Source of the DNA: JASHPR01 sp963739645
Lineage (GTDB): Bacteria > Actinomycetota > Actinomycetes > Streptosporangiales > Streptosporangiaceae
DNA: 64,000 bases
Assembly: GCA_963739645.1 (NCBI GenBank)
Contig: CAVUBM010000114.1
Coordinates: 186,001-250,000, forward strand
Direction of reading: 5' to 3'
Shown: piece after piece, positions 1 through 8,247 of the stretch
Layout: the number at the start of each line of letters is the position of its first letter
Numbering within the stretch: position 1 is the stretch's first letter
Position numbers and translations under genes: made by a program
The notes under the pieces: model-generated
The model's database searches: none
The model's input: only the letters and a program-made list of their open reading frames with translations
What the model was told of the DNA's origin: nothing

Positions 1-2
1 TG

Positions 3-1172
3 GACCGCAGGCGGCTGATCCGGCTCTGCGAGGCGGGCCTGGGCTGCTGCGCGGCGCTCCTGGTGCTCAACGCGTCGCTGCCGCACCCGGCCGTCTGGCC
101 GCTCTACGTCATCGCCGCGGTCATGATGGCGCTGACCGCGCTGCAGCGGCCCTCGCTGGACGCGTCGGTGCCCAGGGTCGTGGCCCATGACCAGCTGACC
201 GCGGCGTCGGCCCTGCTGTCCTTGTCGTCGAACGCCAGCGTCATCGCGGGCTCCGCCCTCGGCGGGGCGCTCGCCGCGCTGGCCGGCCCGCGGACGGTCT
301 ACATCCTGGACGCGGTCAGCTTCGGGGCCTCGCTCGCGCTCCTGCGCGGGCTCGGCCGGCTGCCCGCGCCCGGGCCCGCGGCCACGGCCGGGCAGGCAGC
401 CGTCCCTCCCGGCGCGCGCGGGCTGCGGAGCGTGGCGGACGGGCTGCGGTACGCGCGCGGGCGCCCCGAGCTCGTCGGCTCCTACCTGGTGGACATCGCG
501 GCCATGACGCTCGCGTTCCCGAACGCGCTGTTCCCGTTCATGGCGTCCGAGCTGCACGCGCCGTGGGCGGTGGGCCTGATGTACGCGGCCCCCTCGGCCG
601 GCGCGCTCGCCGCGTCGGCCGTGAGCGGCTGGACCGGCCGGGTCCGCCGGCACGGCCGCGCGATCGCCCTGGCCGCGGCCGGCTGGGGGCTGGCCATCAC
701 CGGCTTCGGCCTGGCCCCGGACATCGGCGTGGCCCTGGGGTTCCTGGTCCTGGCGGGCGGGGCCGACATGCTTAGCGGCATCTTCCGGGAGACGCTGTGG
801 AATCAGACCATCCCGGACACGCTGCGGGGCCGCCTGGCCGGCGTGGAACTGCTCAGCTACGGCATCGGCCCGTCGGCGGGGCAGCTCCGGGCCGGCGGCG
901 TCGCGACCGTCACCACGCCGCGGTTCTCGCTCTGGTCGGGCGGGCTGCTGTGCCTGGGCGCGGTGGCCGTGATCTGCCTGGCGCTGCCCGGCTTCATGGC
1001 TTACACCACATCGCGGCCCGGCCCCGACACCCAGGGGTTACCCGAAGCCGGCCTCAGGCCAGGGCGGCCAGGGCATCCTCGACCGCGCGGTGGAAGGTCG
1101 GGTAGGCGTAGATCATTTCCCGCAGGCGCTGCGTCGGCACGCCCGCGTGCACGGCCAGCACCAGCATGCTGA
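3..1172 (+). CDS. MFS transporter, 5'-truncated by the window edge
   Basis: The frame is already open at base 3, so the start lies outside the window. The protein is a run of hydrophobic helices with the short basic loop DRRRLIRLCE at the very beginning, typical of the loop between helices 2 and 3 of drug/siderophore-type major facilitator exporters. Later segments such as LYVIAAVMMALTAL and SLWSGGLLCLGAVAVICLALPG are membrane helices. It probably exports a small molecule across the plasma membrane; the substrate cannot be read from sequence. The last ~40 codons are Arg/Pro/Gly-rich and run over the 3' end of the convergent oxidoreductase gene, which is unlikely to be natural; a frame error near 1000-1050 could hide the real stop. 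Confidence 0.7.
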   Translation, partial: DRRRLIRLCEAGLGCCAALLVLNASLPHPAVWPLYVIAAVMMALTALQRPSLDASVPRVVAHDQLTAASALLSLSSNASVIAGSALGGALAALAGPRTVYILDAVSFGASLALLRGLGRLPAPGPAATAGQAAVPPGARGLRSVADGLRYARGRPELVGSYLVDIAAMTLAFPNALFPFMASELHAPWAVGLMYAAPSAGALAASAVSGWTGRVRRHGRAIALAAAGWGLAITGFGLAPDIGVALGFLVLAGGADMLSGIFRETLWNQTIPDTLRGRLAGVELLSYGIGPSAGQLRAGGVATVTTPRFSLWSGGLLCLGAVAVICLALPGFMAYTTSRPGPDTQGLPEAGLRPGRPGHPRPRGGRSGRRRSFPAGAASARPRARPAPAC

Positions 1173-2415
1173 GCACTTCGCCGCCCCACGGCCCGGCCGA
1201 CGTGGCCCCCACCAGCACCCCGCGCCCGGCGTCCTCGACCAGTTTGATGAAGCCGTCGTTGCCGGCCTTGTGAATCCAGCCGCGGGGAGACTCCGGAACC
1301 TGTGTCACCCCGATCCTGACCGCCAGGCCCCGCTCCCCGGCCTGGGCCTCGGTCAGCCCGACCGACCCGATCTCCGGGTCGGTGAACGTGACCCGCGGCA
1401 CCGCGGTGTACTCGGCGGCGTGGTGCTCCCGGCCCAGGATGTCCGCCACCACGATGCCCGCCTGGTACATCGATATGTGCGTGAAGGCGCCCTGGCCGGT
1501 CACGTCGCCCAGGGCCCAGAGTCCCGGCCCGGCGCGCATGTGCTCGTCGACCGGCACCGCGCGCTGGGCTTCGTCGATCCCCACGGCACCGGTGCCGACG
1601 CTGGCCAGGTCGGTCCGCCGGCCCGTGCACACGAGCAGCTCGGCCGCGCTGAGCTCCTCGCCGTCGGCCAGGGTGACCGTGAAACTGTCACCGTCATGGG
1701 CCACACGGGAGGCGGTCACGCCGGTCCGCACGACGATGCCTTCCCGGCCGAACACCCTCGCGAGCAGCTCCCCGGCCTCCGGCTCTTCGGGCGGCAGCAG
1801 CAGGCCGGCGGCCTCGACCACCGTGACCCTGGCCCCGAAGCGGGAGAAGGCCAGGGCCAGCTCCGACCCGATCGCGCCGCCGCCGAGCACGATCAGCGAC
1901 TCCGGCATCTGCTCGGTCTCGATGATCTGGTGGTTGGTCCAGTACGGGGTGCTGGCCAGGCCGGGAACCGGCGGGATCGCGGGCGTGGTGCCGGTGGCGA
2001 TCACGATCCCGCGGGTCGCGGTCAGCAGGTCGTCGCCAACCGCCACCCGGCCCGGCGCGGTGATCGTGGCGTGCCCGCGGAACAGCACGCCGCCCAGGCC
2101 GGTGAACCGGTCGGCCGCCGCGGTGTCGTCCCAGTTGTCGGTGGCCTCGGACCTGATCCGCTTCGCGACCGGCGCCCAGTCGGGCTGCACGGCCGACGCG
2201 CCGGCCATGCCCGGGATCCGGCGTCCCTCGGCCAGCAGGTCCGCGGCCCGGATCATCATCTTCGACGGCACGCAGCCCCAGTACGGGCACTCGCCGCCGA
2301 CGAGCCTCGCCTCCACCCCGGCCACCCGCAGGCCCGCCTGGGCGAGCTGCCCGGCGGCGTATTCGCCGCCGGGGCCCAGGCCGATGACGACGACGTCCAT
2401 CTCGTGCTCGCTCAC
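1054..2415 (-). CDS. FAD-dependent pyridine nucleotide-disulfide oxidoreductase
   Basis: A 453-residue flavoprotein of the dihydrolipoamide dehydrogenase / mercuric reductase superfamily. The N-terminal FAD-binding Rossmann motif is VVIGLGPGGEYAA, the redox-active pair is in CPYWGCVPSK (CX4C), the NAD(P)-binding motif is IVLGGGAIGSELA, and the second FAD contact is ALGDVTGQG. The C-terminal dimerisation domain ends with YPTFHRAVEDAL, where His and Glu can form the catalytic base pair. It would transfer electrons from NAD(P)H via FAD to a disulfide or other acceptor in the cytoplasm; the CPYW active site differs from lipoamide dehydrogenases, so the substrate is open. The GTG start at 2415 is chosen because GGGGAGGT lies 5 bases upstream. 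Confidence 0.85.
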   Translation of the reverse strand: MSEHEMDVVVIGLGPGGEYAAGQLAQAGLRVAGVEARLVGGECPYWGCVPSKMMIRAADLLAEGRRIPGMAGASAVQPDWAPVAKRIRSEATDNWDDTAAADRFTGLGGVLFRGHATITAPGRVAVGDDLLTATRGIVIATGTTPAIPPVPGLASTPYWTNHQIIETEQMPESLIVLGGGAIGSELALAFSRFGARVTVVEAAGLLLPPEEPEAGELLARVFGREGIVVRTGVTASRVAHDGDSFTVTLADGEELSAAELLVCTGRRTDLASVGTGAVGIDEAQRAVPVDEHMRAGPGLWALGDVTGQGAFTHISMYQAGIVVADILGREHHAAEYTAVPRVTFTDPEIGSVGLTEAQAGERGLAVRIGVTQVPESPRGWIHKAGNDGFIKLVEDAGRGVLVGATSAGPWGGEVLSMLVLAVHAGVPTQRLREMIYAYPTFHRAVEDALAALA

Positions 2416-2498
2416 TCGTGACCTCCCCAGGCGCGGCGCGTGCTCACGGGTATCCAACCGTGATTCGGCGCACCCGTCCGCGTGGCTGGCCCGCCGGG

Positions 2499-2840
2499 TT
2501 ACTCTGGCCCGCCGCGGCGCAGCTGCTGCACCGAGACCGCCTCCAGCCGGAGCGAGCGGACGAGCTCGTCGATCACGGCCGTGCCGTCGATCGCACCGCA
2601 GCTGAACAGGTCGATCGCGATGAGATTCTCCTCCGGCCAGGTGTGAATGCTCAGGTGTGATTCGGCCAGGATGAGCACCAGGGTGACCGCGCCGTTCGGG
2701 AAGCTCACGTGGCTCGTGTTCAGCACGTGCCCACGGCCGGCCGTGACCGCCGCGACGGTGAGCTCGGTCAGCGGCCCGATGTCGGCCACCGGCGAGGACG
2801 GCGTGAGCCGCGCGTCGATGGCGTAAAGGAGCTTCGGCAT
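2499..2840 (-). CDS. speD: S-adenosylmethionine decarboxylase proenzyme
   Basis: A 113-residue prokaryotic class 1B AdoMet decarboxylase, the usual length for the family. The self-cleavage site lies in AESHLSIHTWPE (Ser61 would become the pyruvoyl group), followed by DLFSCG with the catalytic Cys81. It makes decarboxylated AdoMet, the aminopropyl donor for polyamine synthesis. The gene is divergent from the bpsA-like aminopropyltransferase at 2986, which gives it an obvious partner; no speE was seen in the window. ATG at 2840 is preferred over an upstream in-frame ATG because it begins at the conserved MPKLLYAID sequence. Confidence 0.93.
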   Translation of the reverse strand: MPKLLYAIDARLTPSSPVADIGPLTELTVAAVTAGRGHVLNTSHVSFPNGAVTLVLILAESHLSIHTWPEENLIAIDLFSCGAIDGTAVIDELVRSLRLEAVSVQQLRRGGPE

Positions 2841-2985
2841 GGCCGCTTCCTGCCGGCGGAGCTGGGCGTACCTGCTCGCCGCATCCATGCCAGGCATGCT
2901 GTGGGAGGATACCGTACGGCCTGGTGATCAGCTGGATGAGCCTGGTCCGGCAGCCTTCAGAGCAATTCCAGGGGCATTACGCAAA
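2841..2985. promoter_or_regulatory. divergent intergenic region between speD and the bpsA-like gene
   Basis: This 145-base spacer must hold promoters for both polyamine genes. It contains the 8-base palindrome CCGTACGG and, on the minus strand just beside it, TATCCT, which could serve as a -10 element for speD. No convincing -35 was found. Shared control of donor and transfer enzymes is an inference from layout. Confidence 0.4.
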
Positions 2986-4140
2986 ATGAGCATGGACTCT
3001 GTCCTCGCCGACGTCGCGGCCGCCGTGGGGCTGGCCGAAGGACGGTCTGGGGTCGGCGATGTGCTGCGCGCGATCGCCCGCAGCGAGCCGGTGGCCGTGC
3101 GCGAGGTGAGCCGCATGGCCGAGCTGCCGGTGCCGATCGTGGCCGCGGTCTGCAACGAGCTCCGCAAGCGCGGTGTGGTGGACCGGACCCGGCCGGTGCG
3201 GCTGACCCCGGCCGGCCGGGAGCTGCTCGCCGCCCAGCGTGCGGACCTGGACGTGCGATGCCCGTGCTGCGGCGGCAGCGGGCTCGCGGTCCCCGACGCG
3301 CTGGCCAGCCTGGCCGGCCGGCTCGACCAGGCCGCGTCAGGGGCGCCCGAGGCCAAGCCGGAGCTGGACCAGACGCACTGCACGGTCGACACGAAGATCC
3401 GCCGGGTGCTGCGGATGCACGAGGTGGGGGCGCTGGCCGGGCGGCGGATCCTGATCCTCGGCGACGACGACCTGATCTCGGTAGCGATCGCGGCCAGCGC
3501 CGCCGTGCTCGGGGCGAGCGTCGGCAGGCTCGCCGTGATCGACTCCGACCCCGAGGTGCTGGCCTGGGCCGGGGCGCAGATCTCCGGCACGGGGGTCGAG
3601 GCGGAGCTCATCGAGCACGACCTGCGCCACCCGCTGCCCGCCGGCCTGGCGGCCGGCTTCGACGTGGCGTGCACCGACCCGCCCTACACGGTGGCCGGAG
3701 CCGAGCTGTTCCTGTCCCGCGCGGTGGCCGGGCTCGCGTCCGAGCCGGGCGGGCACGTGTTCTTCTCGTTCGGCGCCCGCAGGCCGGAGGAGACCCTGCG
3801 CACCCAGGAGCTGATCGGCGCCATGGGGCTGACCGTGCGCGGCCTGTGGCCCTCGTTCAACGAGTACCTGGGCGCTGGCATCCTGGCCGGCACCAGCCAG
3901 CTCTACCACCTGCGCACCACCGCGGCCGCGAAGCCGCTGGCCGACGGCGATTACCTGGGCCCGCTGTACACGGCCGAGGCCCGGGCGGTGGCCACCAGGC
4001 CGTACCGGTGCGCCGGCTGCCGGGCGGTGCACGAGGTCGGGCCGGGCGGCCGGTGGCCCCGGATCGCCGCCCTGCAGGAGGCCGGCTGCCCGCAGTGCGG
4101 AGGCACGGTCTTCCGCCCGATGCCGCTGCAGCCGCGATGA
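2986..4140 (+). CDS. bpsA: branched-chain polyamine synthase (BpsA family)
   Basis: A 384-residue protein matching the N4-bis(aminopropyl)spermidine synthase family first described in Thermus and Thermococcus. Residues ~20-85 form a winged-helix-like domain, then a CPCCGGSG zinc site, the signature DQTHCTVDTKIRRVLRM, a Rossmann core with ILGDDDLIS and the catalytic-pocket motif TDPPYT. A Cys-rich end (CAGC...CPQCGG) may hold another zinc. The family moves aminopropyl groups from decarboxylated AdoMet to spermidine, and speD lies next to it. The extra zinc sites and the absence of any reason to suspect a thermophile leave room for a different acceptor. ATG 2986 or 2992 are both possible starts. 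The stop overlaps the next start (ATGA). Confidence 0.82.
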   Translation: MSMDSVLADVAAAVGLAEGRSGVGDVLRAIARSEPVAVREVSRMAELPVPIVAAVCNELRKRGVVDRTRPVRLTPAGRELLAAQRADLDVRCPCCGGSGLAVPDALASLAGRLDQAASGAPEAKPELDQTHCTVDTKIRRVLRMHEVGALAGRRILILGDDDLISVAIAASAAVLGASVGRLAVIDSDPEVLAWAGAQISGTGVEAELIEHDLRHPLPAGLAAGFDVACTDPPYTVAGAELFLSRAVAGLASEPGGHVFFSFGARRPEETLRTQELIGAMGLTVRGLWPSFNEYLGAGILAGTSQLYHLRTTAAAKPLADGDYLGPLYTAEARAVATRPYRCAGCRAVHEVGPGGRWPRIAALQEAGCPQCGGTVFRPMPLQPR

Positions 4141-4700
4141 CCGCGCCGTCCGCAGCCGCCGGCCCGGCCAGCTACCTGATCCGCCCGGCCGGAGAAGACG
4201 ATCTTGATGCGATCGCCGAGTTCGAGGTCGAGATCGCGAGGGTGTCGTTCGGCGACGAGGCCATCACCGACACCGGGCTGCACCGCAGGCGGGTCGCTGG
4301 CGCGCTGGGGAAGCAGGGAGAGATCACGCTGGTCGCCGTGGCGGAGGACGCGCCAGCACGGCCGGTGGGCTGGGCCTGGCTGTCGGCCAGGACCAACTCG
4401 CTGACCGGGGCCAGGTACGGGAACTTCAGGTCACTGGCCGTGTCCGAGATCCCGGACCGCAGCCAGGTCGGGGAGCTGCTGCTGGCCGCGGTCCTGCGCG
4501 CCGCCGGCGAGGCCGGGATGGGCCAGCTCACCGGCAAGGTGCACGCCAGGAACCTCGGCATGCGGGCGCTGTACCGGAAGTTCGGCTTCGAGGCCACGCA
4601 CATCACCATGGAGCGGGCGGCACGGCCGGGCGACGGCGCGGGCCAGGCGGCCGGAACGGGCCCGGCGGGCGCGGCCGACAGGAAGCACGGCTCGCGATGA
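4137..4700 (+). CDS. GNAT-family N-acetyltransferase
   Basis: A 187-residue acetyltransferase. The acetyl-CoA site is visible in the core: FRSLAVSEIPDRSQVGELLL (beta4 and pyrophosphate loop), then GKVHARNLGMRALYRKFGFE, the alpha4-beta6 region of GNAT enzymes. The C-terminal ~30 residues are Gly/Ala-rich. It overlaps the genes on both sides by ATGA, so it is almost certainly co-translated with the polyamine synthase and the FkbH-like protein. Acetylation of a polyamine or of the ACP-bound product is an inference; the sequence alone does not give the acceptor. Confidence 0.82.
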   Translation: MTAPSAAAGPASYLIRPAGEDDLDAIAEFEVEIARVSFGDEAITDTGLHRRRVAGALGKQGEITLVAVAEDAPARPVGWAWLSARTNSLTGARYGNFRSLAVSEIPDRSQVGELLLAAVLRAAGEAGMGQLTGKVHARNLGMRALYRKFGFEATHITMERAARPGDGAGQAAGTGPAGAADRKHGSR

Positions 4701-5768
4701 CGGTGAAGTGCGTGATCTGGGACCTCGACAACACCCTGCTGTCCGGGGTGTACCTGGAATCCGGGTCGCAGCCGCCTCCGCCTGACCCGGTCATGGCCGA
4801 GGCCGCGGCCACGCTGCGACGCCGGGGCATCATCCACGCGGTCGCCAGCCGCAACCCGCCGGAGGCGGCCGGCTACGCGGCGCCGGGTCACCGGCCTGGA
4901 GTTCGCCGCCGCCGAATGCGGCTGGGGCCGCAAGTCGGACGCGGTACGGCGGATCATCGCCGACCTGGGCCTGTCGCCGGACGCGATCGCGTTCGTGGAC
5001 GACGACCCGTACGAGCGGGCGGAGGTCTCGTTCGCGCTGCCGCAGGTGCTGGTGCTGTCGCCGGAGGACATGGCCGACGCCGTCGGCTGGCCCGAGTTCA
5101 GCCCACCCGCGGTCACCGCGGAGGCCCGCCGCCGCAACGAGATGTACGCCGAGCGGAGGCGCCGGGAGCAGGAGGGGCGGGCGTTCGCGGGGTCCAGGGA
5201 CGAATTCCTGCGCTACTGCCGCACCCAGGTGACGATCGCCCCGGCCACCGACGCCGACGTGCCCCGGCTGCACGAGCTGTCGGTGCGCACGCACCAGTTC
5301 AACACCCGCGGTGAGCCCGTGGCCGAGCCGGAGCTGCGCCGGCTCGTCGGCTCGGCGGAGCACCAGGTCACGACCGTGCGCCTGTCCGACAGGTTCGGTG
5401 ACGACGGCCTGGTCGGCGGCTGCGTGACCCAGGCCGGCCCGGATGGCACCTGGACCGTGACGCTGCTGATGATGTCCTGCCGGGCCATGGGCCGGGGCGT
5501 GATCGAGGCGCTGCTGGCCTGGCTCGCCGGCGCGGCCGCCCGCGGCGGGGCAATAGCGCTGGCCGTGCCGTGCCTGATCAGCGCCAGGAACGTGCCGCTG
5601 CGGCTGGCGCTCACCTCGGCCGGCTTCCGGGCCGATCCAGGCGGGCCGCCTGGCCAGCGCGACGCCGTGTTCTCCCGGCTGCTGTCCGGGCCGCTGCCCG
5701 AGGTGCCCGGCTGGGTGACTGTGCCGCCAGACCCGGGGCCGCCCGGGCACGGAGCGGCAGCCCGGTGA
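4697..5768 (+). CDS. FkbH-like HAD phosphatase/acyltransferase (frame break)
   Basis: The N-terminal HAD domain carries the nucleophile motif VIWDLDNTLL and, further on, VASRN and FVDDDPYERAEV; the C-terminal half is a GNAT-like fold (from about residue 165) with RCRTQVTIAPATDADV-type start and a weak CoA loop. FkbH proteins take 1,3-bisphosphoglycerate, dephosphorylate it and load the glyceryl unit on an acyl carrier protein, and an ACP follows immediately. A single extra base near 4888 (in gcggcgccggg) breaks the frame between VASRNPPEAAGYAA and VTGLEFAAAECGW; removing it gives about 356 residues. The region between the two HAD motifs is shorter than in PKS-associated FkbH. No PKS gene is present nearby. 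Confidence 0.78.
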
Positions 5769-6043
5769 CCGGGCAGCAGACTCCGGATGTGGTCGCCGGG
5801 CTGCGGGAGATCCTGGTCCGGGCGACGGGGCGCGAAGACCTGCTCGGGCTGAGCGAGCAGGCCCCGCTGTTCGGCGACGGCGTGGGCCTCGACTCACTGA
5901 CCGGCACGCTGCTGCTGCGCGAGGTGCACCGGCGGTTCGGCGTGGACGTCGCCGCCGAGGACCTCAACCTCGACGCGCTGGCCACGCTGGGCACGCTGGC
6001 TGCGTTCATCACCGCGCACGCGCCCGCACGTCCCGGTCCCTGA
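5765..6043 (+). CDS. acyl carrier protein
   Basis: A 92-residue four-helix carrier protein with the phosphopantetheine site GVGLDSLTG (Ser44) and an acidic helix II after it. It starts with GTG overlapping the stop of the FkbH-like gene (GTGA), so the two are coupled. In FkbH systems the ACP carries the glyceryl thioester. It is unlike the fatty-acid ACP (which has DSLDxVELVM) and is more like discrete ACPs of specialised metabolism. It is the last gene of the overlapping operon; a 127-base gap follows. Confidence 0.85.
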   Translation: MTGQQTPDVVAGLREILVRATGREDLLGLSEQAPLFGDGVGLDSLTGTLLLREVHRRFGVDVAAEDLNLDALATLGTLAAFITAHAPARPGP

Positions 6044-6170
6044 CCGCGACCCGCCCGCCCGTCTCCCCGGGGCCTGCGCCCACCCGGCCCCCAGGGCCCG
6101 GGGGACAATGAATGTACCGTTGAGCGGGTGATAACACGGCCAAAGGTACTTTCATGAGGCTCGGTCCTTG

Positions 6171-7371
6171 ATGAGCGCGGTTTTCGCGGTTGACGCGTGC
6201 CGGACGCCGGTAGGGAAGATCAAGGGATCGCTGGCGGGCGTGCGTCCCGACCACCTGACCGCCGATGCGATCAGAGCGCTGCTGGCGCGCAACCCCTGGC
6301 TGGACCCGGCGCTGATCGACGACGTGTACTGGGGCGCGGCCAACCAGGCCGGTGAGGACAACAGGAACGTCGCGCGGATGGGCGTGCTGCTGGCCGGGCT
6401 GCCGGTCGAGATCCCCGGGGCGACGGTGAACCGGCTCTGCGGCTCGGGCATGGAAGCGATCTCCGGAGCCGCGCGGGCCATCGCCGCGGGCGACGCGGAC
6501 GTCTGCCTGGCCGGCGGCACCGAGTCGATGACCCGCGCGCCGTTCGTGCTGCCGCGGGCCGCCGAGCCGTTTCCCCGCGAGGCGGGCGTGGCCGATACCC
6601 GGCTCGGCTGGCGGCTGGTGAGCCCGCTGATGCAGGAGCTCTATCCGCCGATCACGCTGGGGGAGACCGCGGAGAACGTGGCCGAGCGCTACGGCGTGGA
6701 CCGGGAGCGGCAGGACCGGTTCGCGCTGGCCAGCCATCAGCGGGCGGGCCAGGCCGCCGCGGCCGGGCGGCTGGCCGGCGAGATCGTCCCGGTCACGGTG
6801 CCCGGTCAGGAGGGGCCGGCCGGGGAGGTGACCGCCGACGAGGGGATCAGGCCCAGCCTGACCCTGGACGACCTGGCCGCCAGGAAGCCCGCGTTCCGCA
6901 AGAACGGCACGGTGACCGGGGGCAATTCCTCGCCGCTGAACGACGGCGCCGGCCGGCCTGCTGCTGATGTCCGAACGGGCAGCGGCCGCCGCCGGAGTCC
7001 AGCCGATCGCCAGGTACGCCGGGGCGGGCGCCGCCGGGGTGCACCCGGACTATATGGGGATCGGCCCGGTGCCCGCGATGAGCAAGGTGCTGGCCCGGGC
7101 CAGGTGGCAGCTCGGCGATCTCGGCCTGGTCGAGGTCAACGAGGCGTTCGCCGCCCAGGCCGTCGCGGTCATCGACGAGCTCAAGCTCGACCCGGAGATC
7201 GTCAACGTGAACGGCGGCGCGATCGCCATCGGGCACCCGCTCGGCTGCTCGGGGGCCCGGATCACCACCACCCTGCTGCACGAGCTCCGGCGGCGCGGCA
7301 CCGCCCGGGCCGCGGCGACCATGTGCATCGGCGTCGGGCAGGGTATTGCCACGCTGTGGGAGGCGGCGTAA
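6171..7371 (+). CDS. acetyl-CoA acyltransferase (thiolase), frame break
   Basis: A degradative-type thiolase of ~399 residues once one base is corrected. The acyl-accepting Cys90 is in NRLCGSGMEA, the mobile loop is GGNSSPLNDGA, and the two late catalytic motifs are GHPLGCSGAR and MCIGVGQG. It cleaves 3-oxoacyl-CoA with CoA, or condenses acetyl-CoA, in the cytoplasm. The frame changes by +1 near 6951, where gcgccggccggcc has one base more than expected for NDGAAGLLLMSER. ATG 6171 fits the usual MSAVFAVDACRTPVGK start better than TTG 6168. It lies 127 bases after the ACP gene and may or may not share its transcript. Confidence 0.88.
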
Positions 7372-7439
7372 CGGGACCGCCACCGTATCCTGGGCGCACC
7401 GCCCGCGACGAAGGGGGCCGGGAGGGTGCAGCGAGACAG

Positions 7440-8247
7440 ATGGCGAAGGCGGCGGGCGAGGTGACGACGGCCGACCCGGATGCGCGGATCGTGACGATTC
7501 CGAACGCCATCAGCGCGGCCCGCCTGGCCGGGGTGCCGGTTTTTCTGTGGCTGGTCCTCGGGGTCCAAAGCCAGGCGGGGGACTGGTGGGCCGTGGGGCT
7601 GCTGATCGCGGCCGCAGCGTCCGACTGGCTGGACGGGAAGATCGCCCGGGCGCTGAACCAGCAGCAGCCGGCTGGGCCGGGTGCTCGACCCCGCCGCCGA
7701 CCGGCTCTACATCGCGGCCACGGTGGTCGCGCTCGCCATCCGCTCGATCATCCCGTGGTGGCTGGTGGGGCTGCTCGCGGCCCGGGAGCTGCTGCTCGGC
7801 GTGGTGCTGCTGGTGCTGCGCCGCCATGACTACGAGCCGCTGCAGGTCAGCTTCGTGGGCAAGGCCGCGACGCTGGCCCTGTTCTATGCGTTCCCGCTGC
7901 TGTTCCTGGGCGCGCACCCGGCCAGCTACGCCGAGGTGGCCCGGGTCGCGGGCTGGGCCTTTGCCATCTGGGGGACGGCCCTGTACTGGTGCGCGGCCCT
8001 GCTGTACGTCGAGCAGGCCCGCCGTCTCATTCGCCCAGAGCACGCGGGGGGGTCTGGGGGGATCGCCCCCCAGGGGCCTGCCGCGACGGCCGTGCCAGAC
8101 GCGACGGCGGCTCGCCGGCCCGAGCGGATGGCATCGGCGGGGGGGCCGGGGGGGCTCCCCCCGGGACGATCAGGGAGGCTGGGCAGCGGTGAAGGCTGTG
8201 GTGATGGCGGGCGGAGAGGGCACCCGGCTGCGGCCGATGACCGCTAG
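7440..8247 (+). CDS. CDP-alcohol phosphatidyltransferase (frame break)
   Basis: A membrane enzyme of phospholipid synthesis (PgsA/cardiolipin-synthase-like). The family signature D-x2-D-G-x2-A-R-x8-G-x3-D-x3-D is visible as SDWLDGKIARALNQQ followed by SRLGRVLDPAADR. Several hydrophobic helices flank it. The signature itself is split by one extra base near 7663 (cagcagcagccgg), so the two halves lie in different frames. The end is uncertain: after LLYVEQARRLIRPEH the frame enters two poly-G hairpin elements and overlaps the start of the next gene, so the real protein probably ends near 8045. Confidence 0.82.
8046..8164. repeat. two poly-G / poly-C hairpin elements
   Basis: Two short elements, each with G6-8 runs and a matching C6 run, occur at 8046-8071 and 8138-8164 (cores ggggggtctgggggg + cccccc and ggggggggctcccccc). 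A third with nearly the same design lies at 49686-49713. They can fold into G:C hairpins or G-quadruplexes and may end the upstream transcript. Homopolymers like these are also where read errors concentrate. Confidence 0.55.

Noticed and set aside
4697..6043. Methoxymalonyl-ACP cassette of a polyketide cluster
   Set aside because: FkbH and ACP are present, but the dehydrogenases, O-methyltransferase and any PKS are absent, and the genes are fused to the polyamine operon.
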